A DNA stretch of 64,000 nt from an uncultured Pelagibacteraceae bacterium (GCA_902522385.1 CABYVK010000006.1:1-64000), one strand, 5' to 3'; shown: positions 38,234 to 48,559, counted from the first letter of the stretch. Numbers and translations: made by a program. Notes: a model not told the origin generated them from the sequence alone.

Positions 38234-39565
38234 TTATTTAATTTTTTTCGTAATCATGTTCATGCATTTATACAGCAGAGCTTTGTTTTCACTTTCTCCC
38301 ATTACTCTTATTTTAGACTCTGTTCCTGATTTTCTTACTAAAATTCTTCCTTTACCTTTGATTAATTTATCTACATTTTTAATAATTTTTTTTATCTCTG
38401 GTTTGTTAATAATATTTTTATCTTTTACCTCGATATTTTCTAAGAGCTGTGGTGTTTTCTTAAATTGTTCAAAAAATTCACTTGCCTTTTTCCCTTTTCT
38501 TAAAGCAAAAAGAGCTTCTAAAGCTACTAGCAAACCATCTCCCGTGGTAGCAAATTTTCCTAAAATAATATGACCTGATTGTTCACCACCTAAATTAAAT
38601 TTATATTTTTGCATTTTTTCTTTAACATATCTGTCACCAACATTTGCTCTAATAAATTTTATACCTTTTGATTTAAAGTATTTTTCTAAACCATAATTTG
38701 ACATCAATGTTCCAACAACTCCTCCTCTTAACATTTTTTTACTTTTCCATCTTGTTGCTAGTGCTGCTATAATTTGATCTCCATCAATAATATTGCTCTT
38801 CTCATCACACATTATAATTCTATCAGCGTCTCCATCTAAAGAAATACCAATGTGCGCTTTGCATTTTTTTACAGCTGATTTGATTTTGTTAGGAAATGTT
38901 GAACCACAATTTTTATTTATATTTAGTCCATTAGGTTTTATTCCTATTGCTATAACTTTAGCTCCTAAGGATTTTAATAATTCAGGTCCAGCTTTATAAC
39001 CAGCACCATTAGCACAATCAATTACTATTCTCAATCCTCTTAAGTTAAATTCCTTTGTAAAATTTTTTTTTAATATTTTAATATAATTTCGAGTTCCTGT
39101 TTCTAATCTTTTAACTCTTCCTAATTTTTCTGGTTTTGAGAGATTTTTTGAAATTTTTTTATCTATAAGGCCTTCAATTTTTTTTTCTATTTTATCTGAT
39201 AATTTCATTCCATCTGGACCAAATAATTTTAAGCCATTATCGAAATGAGGGTTATGAGAAGCTGTAATCATTATCCCCATATTAGCCTTCATTTCTTTTG
39301 TAAGCATAGCCAGTCCATTAGTAGGTAAAGGTCCTAGAGTATAAACATGCATACCAGCTGAAGCCAAACCTGAGACAAGAGCCGGTTCAAGTGTATATCC
39401 AGACAATCTCGTATCTTTTGCAATTATTGCTGTTTGTTTTATTTTTTTTTGAGATTTAAAGTATGTTCCACTAGCAAGTCCAAATTTAAAAAACATATCT
39501 CCATTTATATGTTTGCTATTAATAGCACCTCTTATTCCATCTGTTCCAAAATATTTTTTTGCCAT
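38234..39565 (-). CDS. glmM: Phosphoglucosamine mutase
   Basis: GlmM converts glucosamine-6-phosphate to glucosamine-1-phosphate for UDP-GlcNAc, peptidoglycan and lipopolysaccharide. The 443-residue product starts KYFGTDGIRGAINSKHINGD and has the phosphoserine loop GIMITASHNPHFDNGLKLFG with S103, the metal loop SLDGDADRI (about 243-251), the sugar-binding GGEQSGHII (about 327-335) and a C-terminal RKSGTESKIRVMGE. It lies between folP and thiD with near-zero spacing, the common ftsH-folP-glmM order. Confidence 0.97.
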   Translation of the reverse strand: MAKKYFGTDGIRGAINSKHINGDMFFKFGLASGTYFKSQKKIKQTAIIAKDTRLSGYTLEPALVSGLASAGMHVYTLGPLPTNGLAMLTKEMKANMGIMITASHNPHFDNGLKLFGPDGMKLSDKIEKKIEGLIDKKISKNLSKPEKLGRVKRLETGTRNYIKILKKNFTKEFNLRGLRIVIDCANGAGYKAGPELLKSLGAKVIAIGIKPNGLNINKNCGSTFPNKIKSAVKKCKAHIGISLDGDADRIIMCDEKSNIIDGDQIIAALATRWKSKKMLRGGVVGTLMSNYGLEKYFKSKGIKFIRANVGDRYVKEKMQKYKFNLGGEQSGHIILGKFATTGDGLLVALEALFALRKGKKASEFFEQFKKTPQLLENIEVKDKNIINKPEIKKIIKNVDKLIKGKGRILVRKSGTESKIRVMGESENKALLYKCMNMITKKIK

Positions 39566-40617
39566 TAATTTTTAATTATCTGATTAAAAACTTTAATACC
39601 TTGCATAACTTCATTAACGTCATGAATTCTTAAAATCTGAATACCTTGCATCATTAAATAAATTGAAGAAGCCATAGTTCCACCGATCCTTGTTTCGCTA
39701 TCATTTTTTTTTGATATATCTTTAATAAATCTTTTTCTTGAGTTCCCTACTAGTATAGGAAAACCTAATGAATGAAAAATAGAAATACCTCTTATAAGAT
39801 TCATATTATGTTTCAAATTTTTTCCAAATCCAATTCCAGGATCTAAAATAATATTATTGTGCTTAATACCTTTGGACCTTATTAACTTAATCTTGTCCTC
39901 AAAATAATCATATATATCTAATAATTCATTTTTATATGTTGGATTCTTTTGCATATTTTCTGGTGTCCCAACTGAATGCTGAATTACAAATGGAATTTTA
40001 TACTTTTTTAAAACATTCATTGTTTTAGGATCATGGCTAAATCCCGAAACATCGTTAATAAGTTTTACCCCCATTCTAATACCATTTTCCATAATTGCAG
40101 ATTTTCTTGTATCTAAAGATATTGGTATTTTTTTTACAATTAATTTTAATGTCTTATTAATTCTATACCATTCTCGATTTTCATTTACTTCCTTCGATCC
40201 TGGTCTAGTAGACTCTCCACCAACATCTACTAACGAAGCACCAGTTTTATATAAATTGATAGCATGACTGACTCCTTTATTTTTTTTGTTAAATTTTCCT
40301 CCATCAGAAAAACTATCAGGTGTAAGATTTAAAACACCCAATATATTTGGAATTTTTTTAAAATTTAAGTTTGAAAAATTTGATTTTTTTGACCTAATTT
40401 TTTCTAAATCTGAATTTATTTTTATTTTTAGTTTTTTTGGTAAATTTCTAATTTTATTTATTGAAATTTTTCTAATTTTTTTTCTTGAAATTATCTCAAC
40501 ATGATCAAAAGATATTTCTTTAATCTGATGTAAAGGGATAGATTGTTTTTTATTTACTAAAATTTTTGATTGTTTGCCGAAGTAGAAATTACACGCTCTT
40601 GTGTAATATCTTAGCAT
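39565..40617 (-). CDS. folP: Dihydropteroate synthase with N-terminal extension
   Basis: FolP condenses p-aminobenzoate with hydroxymethyl-dihydropterin in folate synthesis. The catalytic TIM barrel starts near residue 90 with NILGVLNLTPDSFSDGGKF, followed by GASLVDVGGESTRPGSKEV (about 126-144), LINDVSGFSHDP and LDPGIGFGKNLKHN. The first 90 residues form a basic extension of unknown role; extensions of this kind occur in other alphaproteobacterial FolP proteins, but this one is Lys/Ile-rich. The ATG at 40617 lies 6 bases after ftsH. The stop overlaps the glmM start by one base. Confidence 0.94.
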   Translation of the reverse strand: MLRYYTRACNFYFGKQSKILVNKKQSIPLHQIKEISFDHVEIISRKKIRKISINKIRNLPKKLKIKINSDLEKIRSKKSNFSNLNFKKIPNILGVLNLTPDSFSDGGKFNKKNKGVSHAINLYKTGASLVDVGGESTRPGSKEVNENREWYRINKTLKLIVKKIPISLDTRKSAIMENGIRMGVKLINDVSGFSHDPKTMNVLKKYKIPFVIQHSVGTPENMQKNPTYKNELLDIYDYFEDKIKLIRSKGIKHNNIILDPGIGFGKNLKHNMNLIRGISIFHSLGFPILVGNSRKRFIKDISKKNDSETRIGGTMASSIYLMMQGIQILRIHDVNEVMQGIKVFNQIIKN

Positions 40618-40623
40618 TATTTA

Positions 40624-42531
40624 TTAATGAACAATTTTTGGTTTCAAACCCATTGCGCCCAAAGCTGAATCTTGATCATCTTTTGTTTCTGGATTATCTA
40701 AAATTTTATCTTTAGGATATAAATTTTTATTAATTATATTCTCTATTTCTTCACCAGTTAAAGTCTCATAAGTTATTAGAGCTTTTGCAATTTTATGTAG
40801 ATCATCTATTTTTTCTGTTAAAATTTCCTTGGCTTTATTATATCCTTCATCTACAAGCTTTCTTATTTCTTTATCAATTTTCTGGGCAACTTCCTCTGAT
40901 ACCGATTGAGTTTGAGTAACTGATCTTCCCAAAAACACTTCTTCTTGGTTTTCCCCATATTCAACAGGACCCATTTCTTCACTCATTCCATATTTTGTTA
41001 CCATTGCTCTTGCTAACTGTGTAGCCTGGTTAATATCAGACCCATTTCCGCCACCTGCTCCTGTAGATATATTATCTTTTCCAAAAATTAATTCTTCAGC
41101 CACTCTGCCTCCAAAGCAAACTGCTAATCTTGCTTTTAGATACTTAATTGAATATCCATGTTTATCTCTTTCAGGCAAGTTCATCACCATTCCTAAGGCT
41201 CTTCCTCTTGGTATAATTGTAGCTTTATGAATTGGATCGTAACTTGTCATATTAAACGACACAAGAGCATGTCCACCTTCATGGTATGCAGTTAGTTTTT
41301 TCTCATCTTCTGTCATGACCATTGAACGTCTTTCAGCACCCATCATAACTTTATCTTTTGCCTCCTCAAATTCTAGCAATGTGACTATTCTTTTGTTTTT
41401 TCTCGCTGCTAACAAAGCTGCTTCATTAACTATATTTGCAAGATCAGCTCCTGAAAATCCTGGCGTGCCCCTCGCAATTGTTCTTAAATTAACATCTGGG
41501 GCCATTTTTATTTTTTTTACATGAACTTTTAAAATTTTTTCTCTTCCAATAATATCTGGGTTTGAAACCACCACCTGTCTATCAAACCTTCCTGGTCTTA
41601 ATAAAGCTGGATCGAGCACATCTGGTCTATTTGTTGCAGCTATAATTATGACACCTTCATTTGTATCAAAACCATCCATTTCAACTAATAACTGGTTCAA
41701 GGTTTGTTCTCTCTCATCATTTCCACCCCCTAGACCTGCCCCTCTGCTTCTTCCAACAGCATCTATCTCATCTATAAAAATAATACATGGAGAATTTTTT
41801 TTACCCTGTTCAAACATATCTCTAACTCTCGAGGCACCAACTCCGACAAACATCTCAACAAAATCTGAGCCTGAAATAGTAAAAAACGGAACGCCTGCCT
41901 CACCAGCAATTGCTCTTGCAAGTAAAGTTTTTCCTGTACCTGGAGGGCCGACTAATAATGCACCTCTTGGGATTTTTCCTCCTAATCTACTAAATTTTTT
42001 TGGATCCTTTAAAAATTCTACAATTTCTTCTACTTCTTCTTTTGCTTCCTCAACCCCAGCAACATCATTGAAAGTAACTTTTCCTTTAAGCTCATTCATC
42101 ATTTTAGCTTTTGATCTTCCAAAACCCATTGCACCGCCTTTTCCTCCTTGCATTTGTCTCATAAAAAAGATCCACACTGCAATTAATAGAAGCATTGGAA
42201 ACCATGAAAGAAGCACTCCAAATAAAGACGGCATTTTTTCGTCTAATGGAGAAGCTGAAATACTAACTCCTTTGTTTGATAATTTTTCAATTAAATTTGG
42301 ATCATTGGGGGCATATGTAGAAAACGAATTACCATTGGAATAAAAACCCTTGATATTGTTTCCTTGAATTTCAACTTTTAAAACCTCGCCATTGTCAACG
42401 GATGTTAAGAACTCTGAAAATATTATATTATTTCCAGTTCTAGAATTTGGCTGTGGGTTTTTGAACATATTGTACAAACCAATAGTTAAGAATACTATGA
42501 TGGCCCACATTGCGAGATTTTTAATATTCAT
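40624..42531 (-). CDS. ftsH: ATP-dependent zinc metalloprotease FtsH
   Basis: FtsH is a membrane-anchored hexameric AAA protease that degrades misfolded membrane proteins and short-lived regulators. The 635 residues show two membrane segments (about 5-22 and 105-123) around a periplasmic domain, an AAA module with Walker [15 protein letters not shown] near 195, Walker [14 protein letters not shown], the second region of homology, and the zinc motif HEGGH at 417-421. The C-terminus carries the usual coiled-coil region. It probably heads the ftsH-folP-glmM-thiD-purA transcript. Its partners HflK and HflC are encoded at 14-16 kb. Confidence 0.98.
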   Translation of the reverse strand: MNIKNLAMWAIIVFLTIGLYNMFKNPQPNSRTGNNIIFSEFLTSVDNGEVLKVEIQGNNIKGFYSNGNSFSTYAPNDPNLIEKLSNKGVSISASPLDEKMPSLFGVLLSWFPMLLLIAVWIFFMRQMQGGKGGAMGFGRSKAKMMNELKGKVTFNDVAGVEEAKEEVEEIVEFLKDPKKFSRLGGKIPRGALLVGPPGTGKTLLARAIAGEAGVPFFTISGSDFVEMFVGVGASRVRDMFEQGKKNSPCIIFIDEIDAVGRSRGAGLGGGNDEREQTLNQLLVEMDGFDTNEGVIIIAATNRPDVLDPALLRPGRFDRQVVVSNPDIIGREKILKVHVKKIKMAPDVNLRTIARGTPGFSGADLANIVNEAALLAARKNKRIVTLLEFEEAKDKVMMGAERRSMVMTEDEKKLTAYHEGGHALVSFNMTSYDPIHKATIIPRGRALGMVMNLPERDKHGYSIKYLKARLAVCFGGRVAEELIFGKDNISTGAGGGNGSDINQATQLARAMVTKYGMSEEMGPVEYGENQEEVFLGRSVTQTQSVSEEVAQKIDKEIRKLVDEGYNKAKEILTEKIDDLHKIAKALITYETLTGEEIENIINKNLYPKDKILDNPETKDDQDSALGAMGLKPKIVH

Positions 42532-42594
42532 TACTCTAAAGTAATAATTATTCTTAAATAAACAAGTGACAAAATATCAGTAAAACTCTAAGAT

Positions 42595-43623
42595 TTAATG
42601 CTCTTTTGACACTATTACAGATTGATTGATTTTTTTGATGATACAATTTCCTAATGTTTTTTTAAAGTTACCATTCATATTTATTAAATCTAAGATTCTA
42701 TCTACTTTTTTTCCTCTTGCTGGGTAATATTTTTTACCGACCAATTTAATTACTTCTGCAAACGATCTAAATACGACTTCTTTAGGATTACTAAAGAATT
42801 GTTTATTTAATATTAATGAATTTTTTTTATTTATAAATGTAGAATTTTCTTTAATGTTTTTTTTAATAAGAGTTTTTATTGCTAAATTTGCAAATTTTAA
42901 ATTCTTAATTGTTAGATTAAATTTTTCTTTATCTAAACCTTCTAATTTAAGATTTTTTATGAAATTTCTTATTTTAACTCTTTTAAATTTATCGTTATAA
43001 TTTGATGGGTCTGTTATAAAAGTTTTAAATACTTTTTTACTAATATAAACCAAATCTTTTTTTTCATATTGCAACAAAGGTCTAATAACGTTAATAGTTT
43101 GATTTTTAGATTTTTCATCTAATGAAACTAATCCATTTAATCCACTACCTCTTAAAATTCTAATAAAGAAATTTTCATATAAATCCTCAATATGATGTGC
43201 AAGCAAAATATTTTGAATTTTGTTTTTTTTAGCTTCTTTAAAAAGTAATTCATATCTTTTTTTTCTTGCTTTAGATTGGATATTTGTTTTGGGTTTCTTG
43301 CCTTGCCATTTTAAAATCACTAATTCCATAGAATAAGTTCTCAAGAGGTTTTTTACAAAATTGGCTTCATCCGTTGAATTACTTCTAAGTTTATGATCAA
43401 TTAAGATAAACTTTATATTTAAAAAATTTTCAATCGCATAAATATAAGCCAAAAAGCTTAATGCAAGGCTATCTGGACCTCCAGAGACAGCAACTATAAA
43501 ATTATCTTTTAATTTAAAATTATTTTTAAATTTTTTGTAAATTTCTAAAGTTCTTTTATCTTTTAATTTATTTAATAGATTCTTATGAGTCTTGTTTAGA
43601 ACATTCAAATTTTTTAGACTCAT
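42595..43623 (-). CDS. tilS: tRNA(Ile)-lysidine synthetase
   Basis: TilS makes lysidine at C34 of tRNA-Ile so that it reads AUA, a frequent codon in this AT-rich DNA. The PP-loop FIVAVSGGPDSLALSFLAY is at about 42-60, followed by LIDHKLRSNSTDEANFV and LAHHIEDLYENFFIRILRGSGLNGL (in part). The 342-residue protein is shorter than E. coli TilS (about 430) because the C-terminal domains are reduced. Its first 41 bases overlap the 3' end of cpoB in another frame; no later in-frame ATG gives a better start before the PP-loop. Confidence 0.93.
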   Translation of the reverse strand: MSLKNLNVLNKTHKNLLNKLKDKRTLEIYKKFKNNFKLKDNFIVAVSGGPDSLALSFLAYIYAIENFLNIKFILIDHKLRSNSTDEANFVKNLLRTYSMELVILKWQGKKPKTNIQSKARKKRYELLFKEAKKNKIQNILLAHHIEDLYENFFIRILRGSGLNGLVSLDEKSKNQTINVIRPLLQYEKKDLVYISKKVFKTFITDPSNYNDKFKRVKIRNFIKNLKLEGLDKEKFNLTIKNLKFANLAIKTLIKKNIKENSTFINKKNSLILNKQFFSNPKEVVFRSFAEVIKLVGKKYYPARGKKVDRILDLINMNGNFKKTLGNCIIKKINQSVIVSKEH

Positions 43624-44587
43624 ATTTAGCTTTTTGTATTACTGACTGATTGGCATCAGGATATTGTTTTTCAACACCATTAATCATTTTACATCCTTGA
43701 TCTTTTTCACCAATTTGTACCATTGAAACACCAAGTTTTAATAAATTAATTGGAGCTTTTTTTCCTTTAGGATATTTTTGATATCCCTCTAGATAAGCTG
43801 AAGCTGCATCTGTATATAGTTGTCTTATCCTAAAAGTTTCTGCATACCAATATTGTGCACTTCCAGCTAACTCATTTTCTGGGTTTGAAAGTACAAATTC
43901 CCGAAATGCTCTTTCCGCAGTACTATAATCTCCAACTTTTAAAAAACTTGTAGCAAATTCATATTGCTCTTTTGTACTTATATCATTTGGTAGTATTTTT
44001 TCCTCAGATTGAAATGTCTCTGTAACAATTGATGCTGTAGTTTCTACTGATTGTATTTGTTGAGATTTTTCAGAAGTTTCGGTATCTTTGTAAGATATTG
44101 TTCCTAAATCTTGAGGTTGTGAACTACCTGGTAAGATTTTTTTTTCTTCTAATTTTGGTTTTGAACTTAATAATGTTTCATCCTTTACTATGTTATTTGA
44201 ACTAACTGCAGTTTCTAAATCTTGAAATCTAATCTGATTATCAGCCTGAATTTTTGATAACCTATTTGAAAGCTTATCTAATTTAAAATTTATTTCTTCA
44301 AATTTATTAGTTAATTCTCTAAATTGTTCCTCAACCTCTGATAATTTTAATAAATGTCTAGTTAAAACATCTTCTGAACTTGAATTAGTTTCTAAATTGG
44401 AGCTATCTGCATCCACAGCTATTTCAATTGATCCTGAGTAAACTGCTCTCTCAAGAGTCTTAAGATCATTTTTTATATTTTCTAGCGTTTCATAAATATT
44501 GTGATTATCAGCAAAAGAAAAATTAATAAATAAAAGATTCGAAAGTAATAAAACTTTTAAAAAATTATTTTTAAAGTAAATTTTCAT
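43583..44587 (-). CDS. cpoB: Tol-Pal associated periplasmic protein CpoB (YbgF)
   Basis: The 334-residue product has a signal peptide (about 1-26, ending INFSFA), a coiled-coil stretch (about 75-120), a Ser/Thr/Glu-rich linker and a C-terminal TPR domain (about 207-320) starting EQYEFATSFLKVGDYSTAERAFREFV, the usual YbgF signature. CpoB links outer-membrane constriction by Tol-Pal to septal peptidoglycan synthesis. It follows pal as in most proteobacteria, but a strong terminator lies between them. It has an unusually long 41-base overlap with tilS. Confidence 0.9.
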   Translation of the reverse strand: MKIYFKNNFLKVLLLSNLLFINFSFADNHNIYETLENIKNDLKTLERAVYSGSIEIAVDADSSNLETNSSSEDVLTRHLLKLSEVEEQFRELTNKFEEINFKLDKLSNRLSKIQADNQIRFQDLETAVSSNNIVKDETLLSSKPKLEEKKILPGSSQPQDLGTISYKDTETSEKSQQIQSVETTASIVTETFQSEEKILPNDISTKEQYEFATSFLKVGDYSTAERAFREFVLSNPENELAGSAQYWYAETFRIRQLYTDAASAYLEGYQKYPKGKKAPINLLKLGVSMVQIGEKDQGCKMINGVEKQYPDANQSVIQKAKYESKKFECSKQDS

Positions 44588-44613
44588 TTTTTTATTTTAT
44601 GTTTATAAAAATG

Positions 44614-44656
44614 GCAAAAAAAAGACCCTGAAATTATTACACCCCAGGGTCTTTAA
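44614..44656 (-). terminator. Rho-independent terminator after pal
   Basis: A perfect 10-base stem (AAAGACCCTG at 44621-44630 with its complement at 44645-44654) encloses a 14-base loop. On the minus strand it is followed by a run of T residues (complement of the A run 44616-44623). It lies 10 bases beyond the pal stop and is the clearest intrinsic terminator in the window. Confidence 0.88.
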
Positions 44657-44664
44657 GAAAATAA

Positions 44665-45153
44665 TTAGTTTGCTTTAACAGTTACAGATCTTCTGTTTTT
44701 TGACCATGCTAAAGGATTTGATCCGGAGTCAACTGGTCTTTCTTTACCATAACTTAAAACTGTTATTCGGTCCGAAGATATCCCATAAGTCATTAAATAA
44801 TCTTTAGCAGCATTTGCACGTCTTTCACCTAGAGCCAAGTTATACTCCCTTGTACCCCTTTCGTCTGCATGACCTTCAAGCACAACATTTATACTAGGGT
44901 TTTTTCTTAACCACGATGCTTGTGATCTTAGAGTCTCTCTAGATGCTGTTGTTAATATTGACTCATTGGTAGCAAAAAATACTCTATCTGGAACACCATC
45001 TGCTAAATATTTTACAGTGTCTGTTCCTGTGTAAACATCACCCTGCATTTGCCCTTTTGTATCTGTTACTTCTTTTTTAGTTGCGCAAGCAGATAAAACT
45101 AAACATGCTGTTAATACTAAAAGTGTGTTTTTTAAAATTTTGTTTAATCTCAT
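44665..45153 (-). CDS. pal: Peptidoglycan-associated lipoprotein Pal
   Basis: Pal anchors the outer membrane to peptidoglycan and works with TolQRAB. The signal peptide ends with the lipobox LSAC, giving lipidated Cys23, and the C-terminal OmpA-like domain (about 60-162) has NVVLEGHADERGTREYNLAL and GERRANAAKDYL. The start at ATG 45153 (162 aa, MRLNKILKNTLL) has an AAGGAG ribosome-binding site 7 bases upstream. The frame to 45195 would add 14 residues ahead of the signal peptide and is rejected. A terminator follows. Confidence 0.96.
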   Translation of the reverse strand: MRLNKILKNTLLVLTACLVLSACATKKEVTDTKGQMQGDVYTGTDTVKYLADGVPDRVFFATNESILTTASRETLRSQASWLRKNPSINVVLEGHADERGTREYNLALGERRANAAKDYLMTYGISSDRITVLSYGKERPVDSGSNPLAWSKNRRSVTVKAN

Positions 45154-45248
45154 TAAATTGCTCCTTGTAGCTAATTTCAAATTGTACTTTTTCACAACTA
45201 AATAGATGTTTCAAGTCTAAAAATCAAGAAATTTAACCATATAATGAA

Positions 45249-46589
45249 TTAATTGCTTAATAATGATGACCATGATGGGTCAGATGCATCAGTTGGTGTC
45301 TTAATTAAACGTTCATTATATCCAGTTAAATCTATTGACCACAATTTTGCAGAAAACCCTTCACCTTTTGCGTTAGTTTTAGTTTCTCTATAAAATATAA
45401 GCACTCTTCCATTTGGAGACCACGAAGGTGCCTCTTGATAATAATTTTCAGTTAATAGTCTTTCACCACTTCCATCAGACCTCATAACTCCAATATAAAA
45501 TTTACCTTTATGTAATTTGGTAAATGCAATTAAATCTCCTCTTGGAGACCAAACTGGTGTTCCATATAGTCCATTTCCAAAAGAAATTCTTTTTACATCA
45601 CTACCATCATTTCTCATTACATAAATTTGCTGATAACCACTTCTGTCTGAATTAAATGTGATAAATTTCCCATCTGGGGAATAAGATGGTGAGGTATCGA
45701 TAGAAGGATGATTTGTAATTCTTTCAACAATCCTATTCTCTAAATCCATCGTATAAATATCAGATTTACCATCTTTAGCAAAACTCATTATTATTTTTTT
45801 ACCATTAGGAGAAAATCTTGGTGCAAATGTCATACCAGGAAAGTCACCAACGACTTCTTGGGTTCCAGTCTCAATGTCCAAAAGATATACCCTAGGCATA
45901 TTTTTAAAATAAGAGAGATAAGTAATGATTTGACTGGTTGGATTAAATCTAGGTGTAAGAACTAGTTCATTTCCTAGTGTCAAAAATTTATTATTGAAAC
46001 CATCTTGATCCATTATTGCTAACTTTTTAATTCTTTGAGTTTTTGGACCCTCTTCAGCTACATATATTATCCTTGTATCAAAATATCCTTTTTCACCAGT
46101 TAATCTTTGATAAACTTTATCAGAAATAATATGGCCTACTCTTCTCCAATTAGTTGGAACAGTAGTGAAAGCAAGCGCCATCATTTCTTTTGCTGCAAGC
46201 ACATCCCATAATCTAAACTCAACTCTTAATTTATCATTAATATAACTTACTTTACCTGTAATAAGTGCTTGCGCTTTAATTAAATTCCAATCCTCGAATC
46301 TAGGTTTTAAATTTGCAATATCTGGTGCTTGTAAAAATGCGTCTTTGCTTAATGGGTTAAATAAACCAGATGTTCTTAAATTATTTTCTACAATAAGAGA
46401 TATTTCTGATCCAATATCTTCCCTATCTAAAATTTTTTTAAAACTCAATCTTGAATTTTCATCAATTGATAAAGGTGAAACAGCAACTGGTAATGGATTT
46501 AGATTACCTCTAGTTATATCAACCTCAATTAGTGCAAATGCGTTTATGGGAAGTAAAATTAAATACAAAAATAATATTTTTTTAATCAT
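45249..46589 (-). CDS. tolB: Tol-Pal system periplasmic protein TolB
   Basis: TolB is a periplasmic protein that shuttles between Pal and TolA. The 446 residues have a signal peptide cleaved after INAFA (about residue 19), an N-terminal domain (about 20-165, starting [17 protein letters not shown]) and a beta-propeller made of repeats such as [52 protein letters not shown] and [17 protein letters not shown]. It lies 9 bases after tolA and 95 bases before pal. Confidence 0.97.
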   Translation of the reverse strand: MIKKILFLYLILLPINAFALIEVDITRGNLNPLPVAVSPLSIDENSRLSFKKILDREDIGSEISLIVENNLRTSGLFNPLSKDAFLQAPDIANLKPRFEDWNLIKAQALITGKVSYINDKLRVEFRLWDVLAAKEMMALAFTTVPTNWRRVGHIISDKVYQRLTGEKGYFDTRIIYVAEEGPKTQRIKKLAIMDQDGFNNKFLTLGNELVLTPRFNPTSQIITYLSYFKNMPRVYLLDIETGTQEVVGDFPGMTFAPRFSPNGKKIIMSFAKDGKSDIYTMDLENRIVERITNHPSIDTSPSYSPDGKFITFNSDRSGYQQIYVMRNDGSDVKRISFGNGLYGTPVWSPRGDLIAFTKLHKGKFYIGVMRSDGSGERLLTENYYQEAPSWSPNGRVLIFYRETKTNAKGEGFSAKLWSIDLTGYNERLIKTPTDASDPSWSSLLSN

Positions 46590-46598
46590 AAATTTATA

Positions 46599-47462
46599 TT
46601 AACCTTCTAACATCTCTCTTGCATCAAAATTTAATTGTAATTCTTTCCATCTTTCGTAACCTGAGGTAGGAACTCTTAAAGGTTGACATAATTTTACAGC
46701 TCTAAGTGCACTTTCTGCCAATACTTTATAAAATCCTTGACCAGGTTTATTCATTCTCGCGTGATCTAATATTTCAGTTTTAGTTACAGAACCATCTGGC
46801 TTGAGTTTTAATTTTATTCTTACAAGTAAATTTTCATTATATGGTAATCCCAGAGGAATACTCCAACATCCAAATATTTGTGCTTTAAGTGCATCTTCTT
46901 CACTCAATGTAAGGCCTGTATTTTCTATATTTTTATTTTGATCTTGAGTGATATCCTTATTTTTCTTTAAAACTTCTGCACTCTCTTCTTTTGATTTATC
47001 AATCAAAGCAGCAATATTATTTGGATCAAATAAATCTTTTTTTTCAAATTCTGAAACCTGCTTTACCTTTTCATCAACTTTTTCTGGGTTTTGTTTTTTT
47101 TCCTCTTTTGTTTCAATCTTTTTCACAGTTTTTTCTGGCAGTGGAATTGCTTCTGGAGTTTCATTTTCTATTTTTTTATTATTTGTATCAGGAGATAAAA
47201 CAGTTTTTGTTTTTGTTTTTTCTACTTTTTTTGGGGGTGCTTGCTCTGAGACAAGTTTTTTCTCCTTATCTTTTACTTTTTCAATTATTTTTTTAGCTTT
47301 AGGTGCAAATGGAATATTTGTTTTCTCAGCAATTTGAATTAGCTCTACAGAAACAACTGGTGGAATGTCCAGTGGTTTTTTCGCTAAAAAAGGTAAACTC
47401 ATAGCTGTAATAAAAATTAATAAACCATGCAAAACAGAGGATATAATTATACTCCTATTCAA
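46599..47462 (-). CDS. tolA: TolA-like inner-membrane linker protein
   Basis: The 287-residue product has an N-terminal membrane helix (about 4-26), a long Lys/Glu/Pro-rich middle region (about 50-190) that would span the periplasm, and a TonB/TolA-type C-terminal domain (about 195-285) with CWSIPLGLPYNENLLVRIKLKLKPDG. TolA transmits proton-motive force from TolQR to TolB-Pal. The middle region is poorly conserved, so identification rests on the domain layout and the position between tolR and tolB, which together are strong. Confidence 0.9.
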   Translation of the reverse strand: MNRSIIISSVLHGLLIFITAMSLPFLAKKPLDIPPVVSVELIQIAEKTNIPFAPKAKKIIEKVKDKEKKLVSEQAPPKKVEKTKTKTVLSPDTNNKKIENETPEAIPLPEKTVKKIETKEEKKQNPEKVDEKVKQVSEFEKKDLFDPNNIAALIDKSKEESAEVLKKNKDITQDQNKNIENTGLTLSEEDALKAQIFGCWSIPLGLPYNENLLVRIKLKLKPDGSVTKTEILDHARMNKPGQGFYKVLAESALRAVKLCQPLRVPTSGYERWKELQLNFDAREMLEG

Positions 47463-47467
47463 TTAAA

Positions 47468-47884
47468 TTACCTTTGTTTGTATGGTTCTGAAATCAATGC
47501 TACTTTTGTAAAGCCAGATCCTGATAATAATCCCATGATTTCTAAAACTCTTCCATAGTTAATTGTTTTATCACCTCTAACATAAATTCTTGTATCAGTC
47601 CTATTTTTTGAAACTGCTAAAACCTTTGCAATAATATTGTCATACTCAACTTTTGATTCTTGTATAAAAATTTCACCTTTGGAATTAATTGATAATGTTA
47701 AAGGTTCTGTTTCTTCAGGAAGAGAATCTGCTGAACTTTCAGGTAAATCAACCTGCACACCTACAGTCAACAAAGGTGCCGTAACCATAAAAATTATTAA
47801 TAAAACTAACATAACGTCAACAAAAGGAGTTACATTTATCTCACTCATTGGTTCTTTCGAAGAGCGATTAAATTTAAATGCCAT
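47468..47884 (-). CDS. tolR: TolR, ExbD-family proton channel component
   Basis: The 138-residue product has one membrane helix (about 17-38) within INVTPFVDVMLVLLIIFMVTAP, which contains the proton-conducting aspartate (D23), and a periplasmic ExbD/TolR domain with IYVRGDKTINYGRVLEIMGLL. It forms the TolQ5R2-type motor. It starts one base after the tolQ stop. Confidence 0.95.
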   Translation of the reverse strand: MAFKFNRSSKEPMSEINVTPFVDVMLVLLIIFMVTAPLLTVGVQVDLPESSADSLPEETEPLTLSINSKGEIFIQESKVEYDNIIAKVLAVSKNRTDTRIYVRGDKTINYGRVLEIMGLLSGSGFTKVALISEPYKQR

Positions 47885-48559
47885 TTAAATTATTGTTAAA
47901 AATCTTTTTGAGAAATTTTCCAACTTTTCTGAATATTTTTTAGCGTCATTATTAAATTTATTATAAGCTACAACAGCAGGTATAGCTGCCAATAGACCAA
48001 GTGCAGTAGCAAATAAAGCTTCTGCTATTCCAGGTGCAACAATTGCCAGACTTGTGTTTCTAGATATTGCTATAGATTGGAAAGAATTCATTATTCCCCA
48101 AACTGTTCCAAATAGACCTATAAAAGGAGCAGTTGAACCTACAGTAGCTAAAAATGTAAATCCTTTTTCAATTTTTGTCATTTGCTTTTCAATTCCAGAC
48201 TCTAGGGATGCGCTCATTCTCTCACTAATATTTGTTCTCGATTTTTTTTTTAGCAATCCTTCCATAGCATCTTGAAAAACAAGTGACATTGGATCTTCAA
48301 GTTTGCTGGGTAAACTGTTATAAAAAGTTTCGGCAGATTTAGAATTCCAAAATTTTTCCTCAAATTCTTCTGAAGATTTTGTTATTTTTTTAAATAAACG
48401 AAATTTATCGATAATTACAGCCCAAGAATATACAGAACATAAAATCAATATAATCATTACTGTTTTTACAATTATGTCAGCTCTAAAGAATAAACTAAAT
48501 AATGAAAAATCGGTGTTAGTACCTAATTCAACTGCTTTTGTCGCTATATCTGCTTCCAT
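47885..48559 (-). CDS. tolQ: TolQ, MotA/TolQ/ExbB proton channel protein
   Basis: The 224-residue inner-membrane protein has three hydrophobic helices (about 28-50, 130-155 and 165-195). The family signature GLFGTVWGIMNSFQSIA lies near 148-164 and ALFATALGLLAAIPAVVAYN near 182-201. It is the first gene of tolQRAB-pal. The usual upstream gene ybgC (acyl-CoA thioesterase) is missing. The 53 bases upstream contain an imperfect dyad around ACACTTAAATGTGT that could be an operator or a chance palindrome. Confidence 0.96.
   Translation of the reverse strand: MEADIATKAVELGTNTDFSLFSLFFRADIIVKTVMIILILCSVYSWAVIIDKFRLFKKITKSSEEFEEKFWNSKSAETFYNSLPSKLEDPMSLVFQDAMEGLLKKKSRTNISERMSASLESGIEKQMTKIEKGFTFLATVGSTAPFIGLFGTVWGIMNSFQSIAISRNTSLAIVAPGIAEALFATALGLLAAIPAVVAYNKFNNDAKKYSEKLENFSKRFLTII

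Noticed and set aside
41648-42343. A 231-codon open frame antisense to ftsH
   Set aside because: It lies wholly opposite conserved ftsH codons; its Ser/Pro/Thr-rich translation is the typical complement of AT-rich Lys/Glu/Gly coding sequence, and it has no family resemblance.
45154-45195. A longer pal start at 45195
   Set aside because: It would place 14 residues before the lipoprotein signal peptide; the ATG at 45153 has a clear AAGGAG site.
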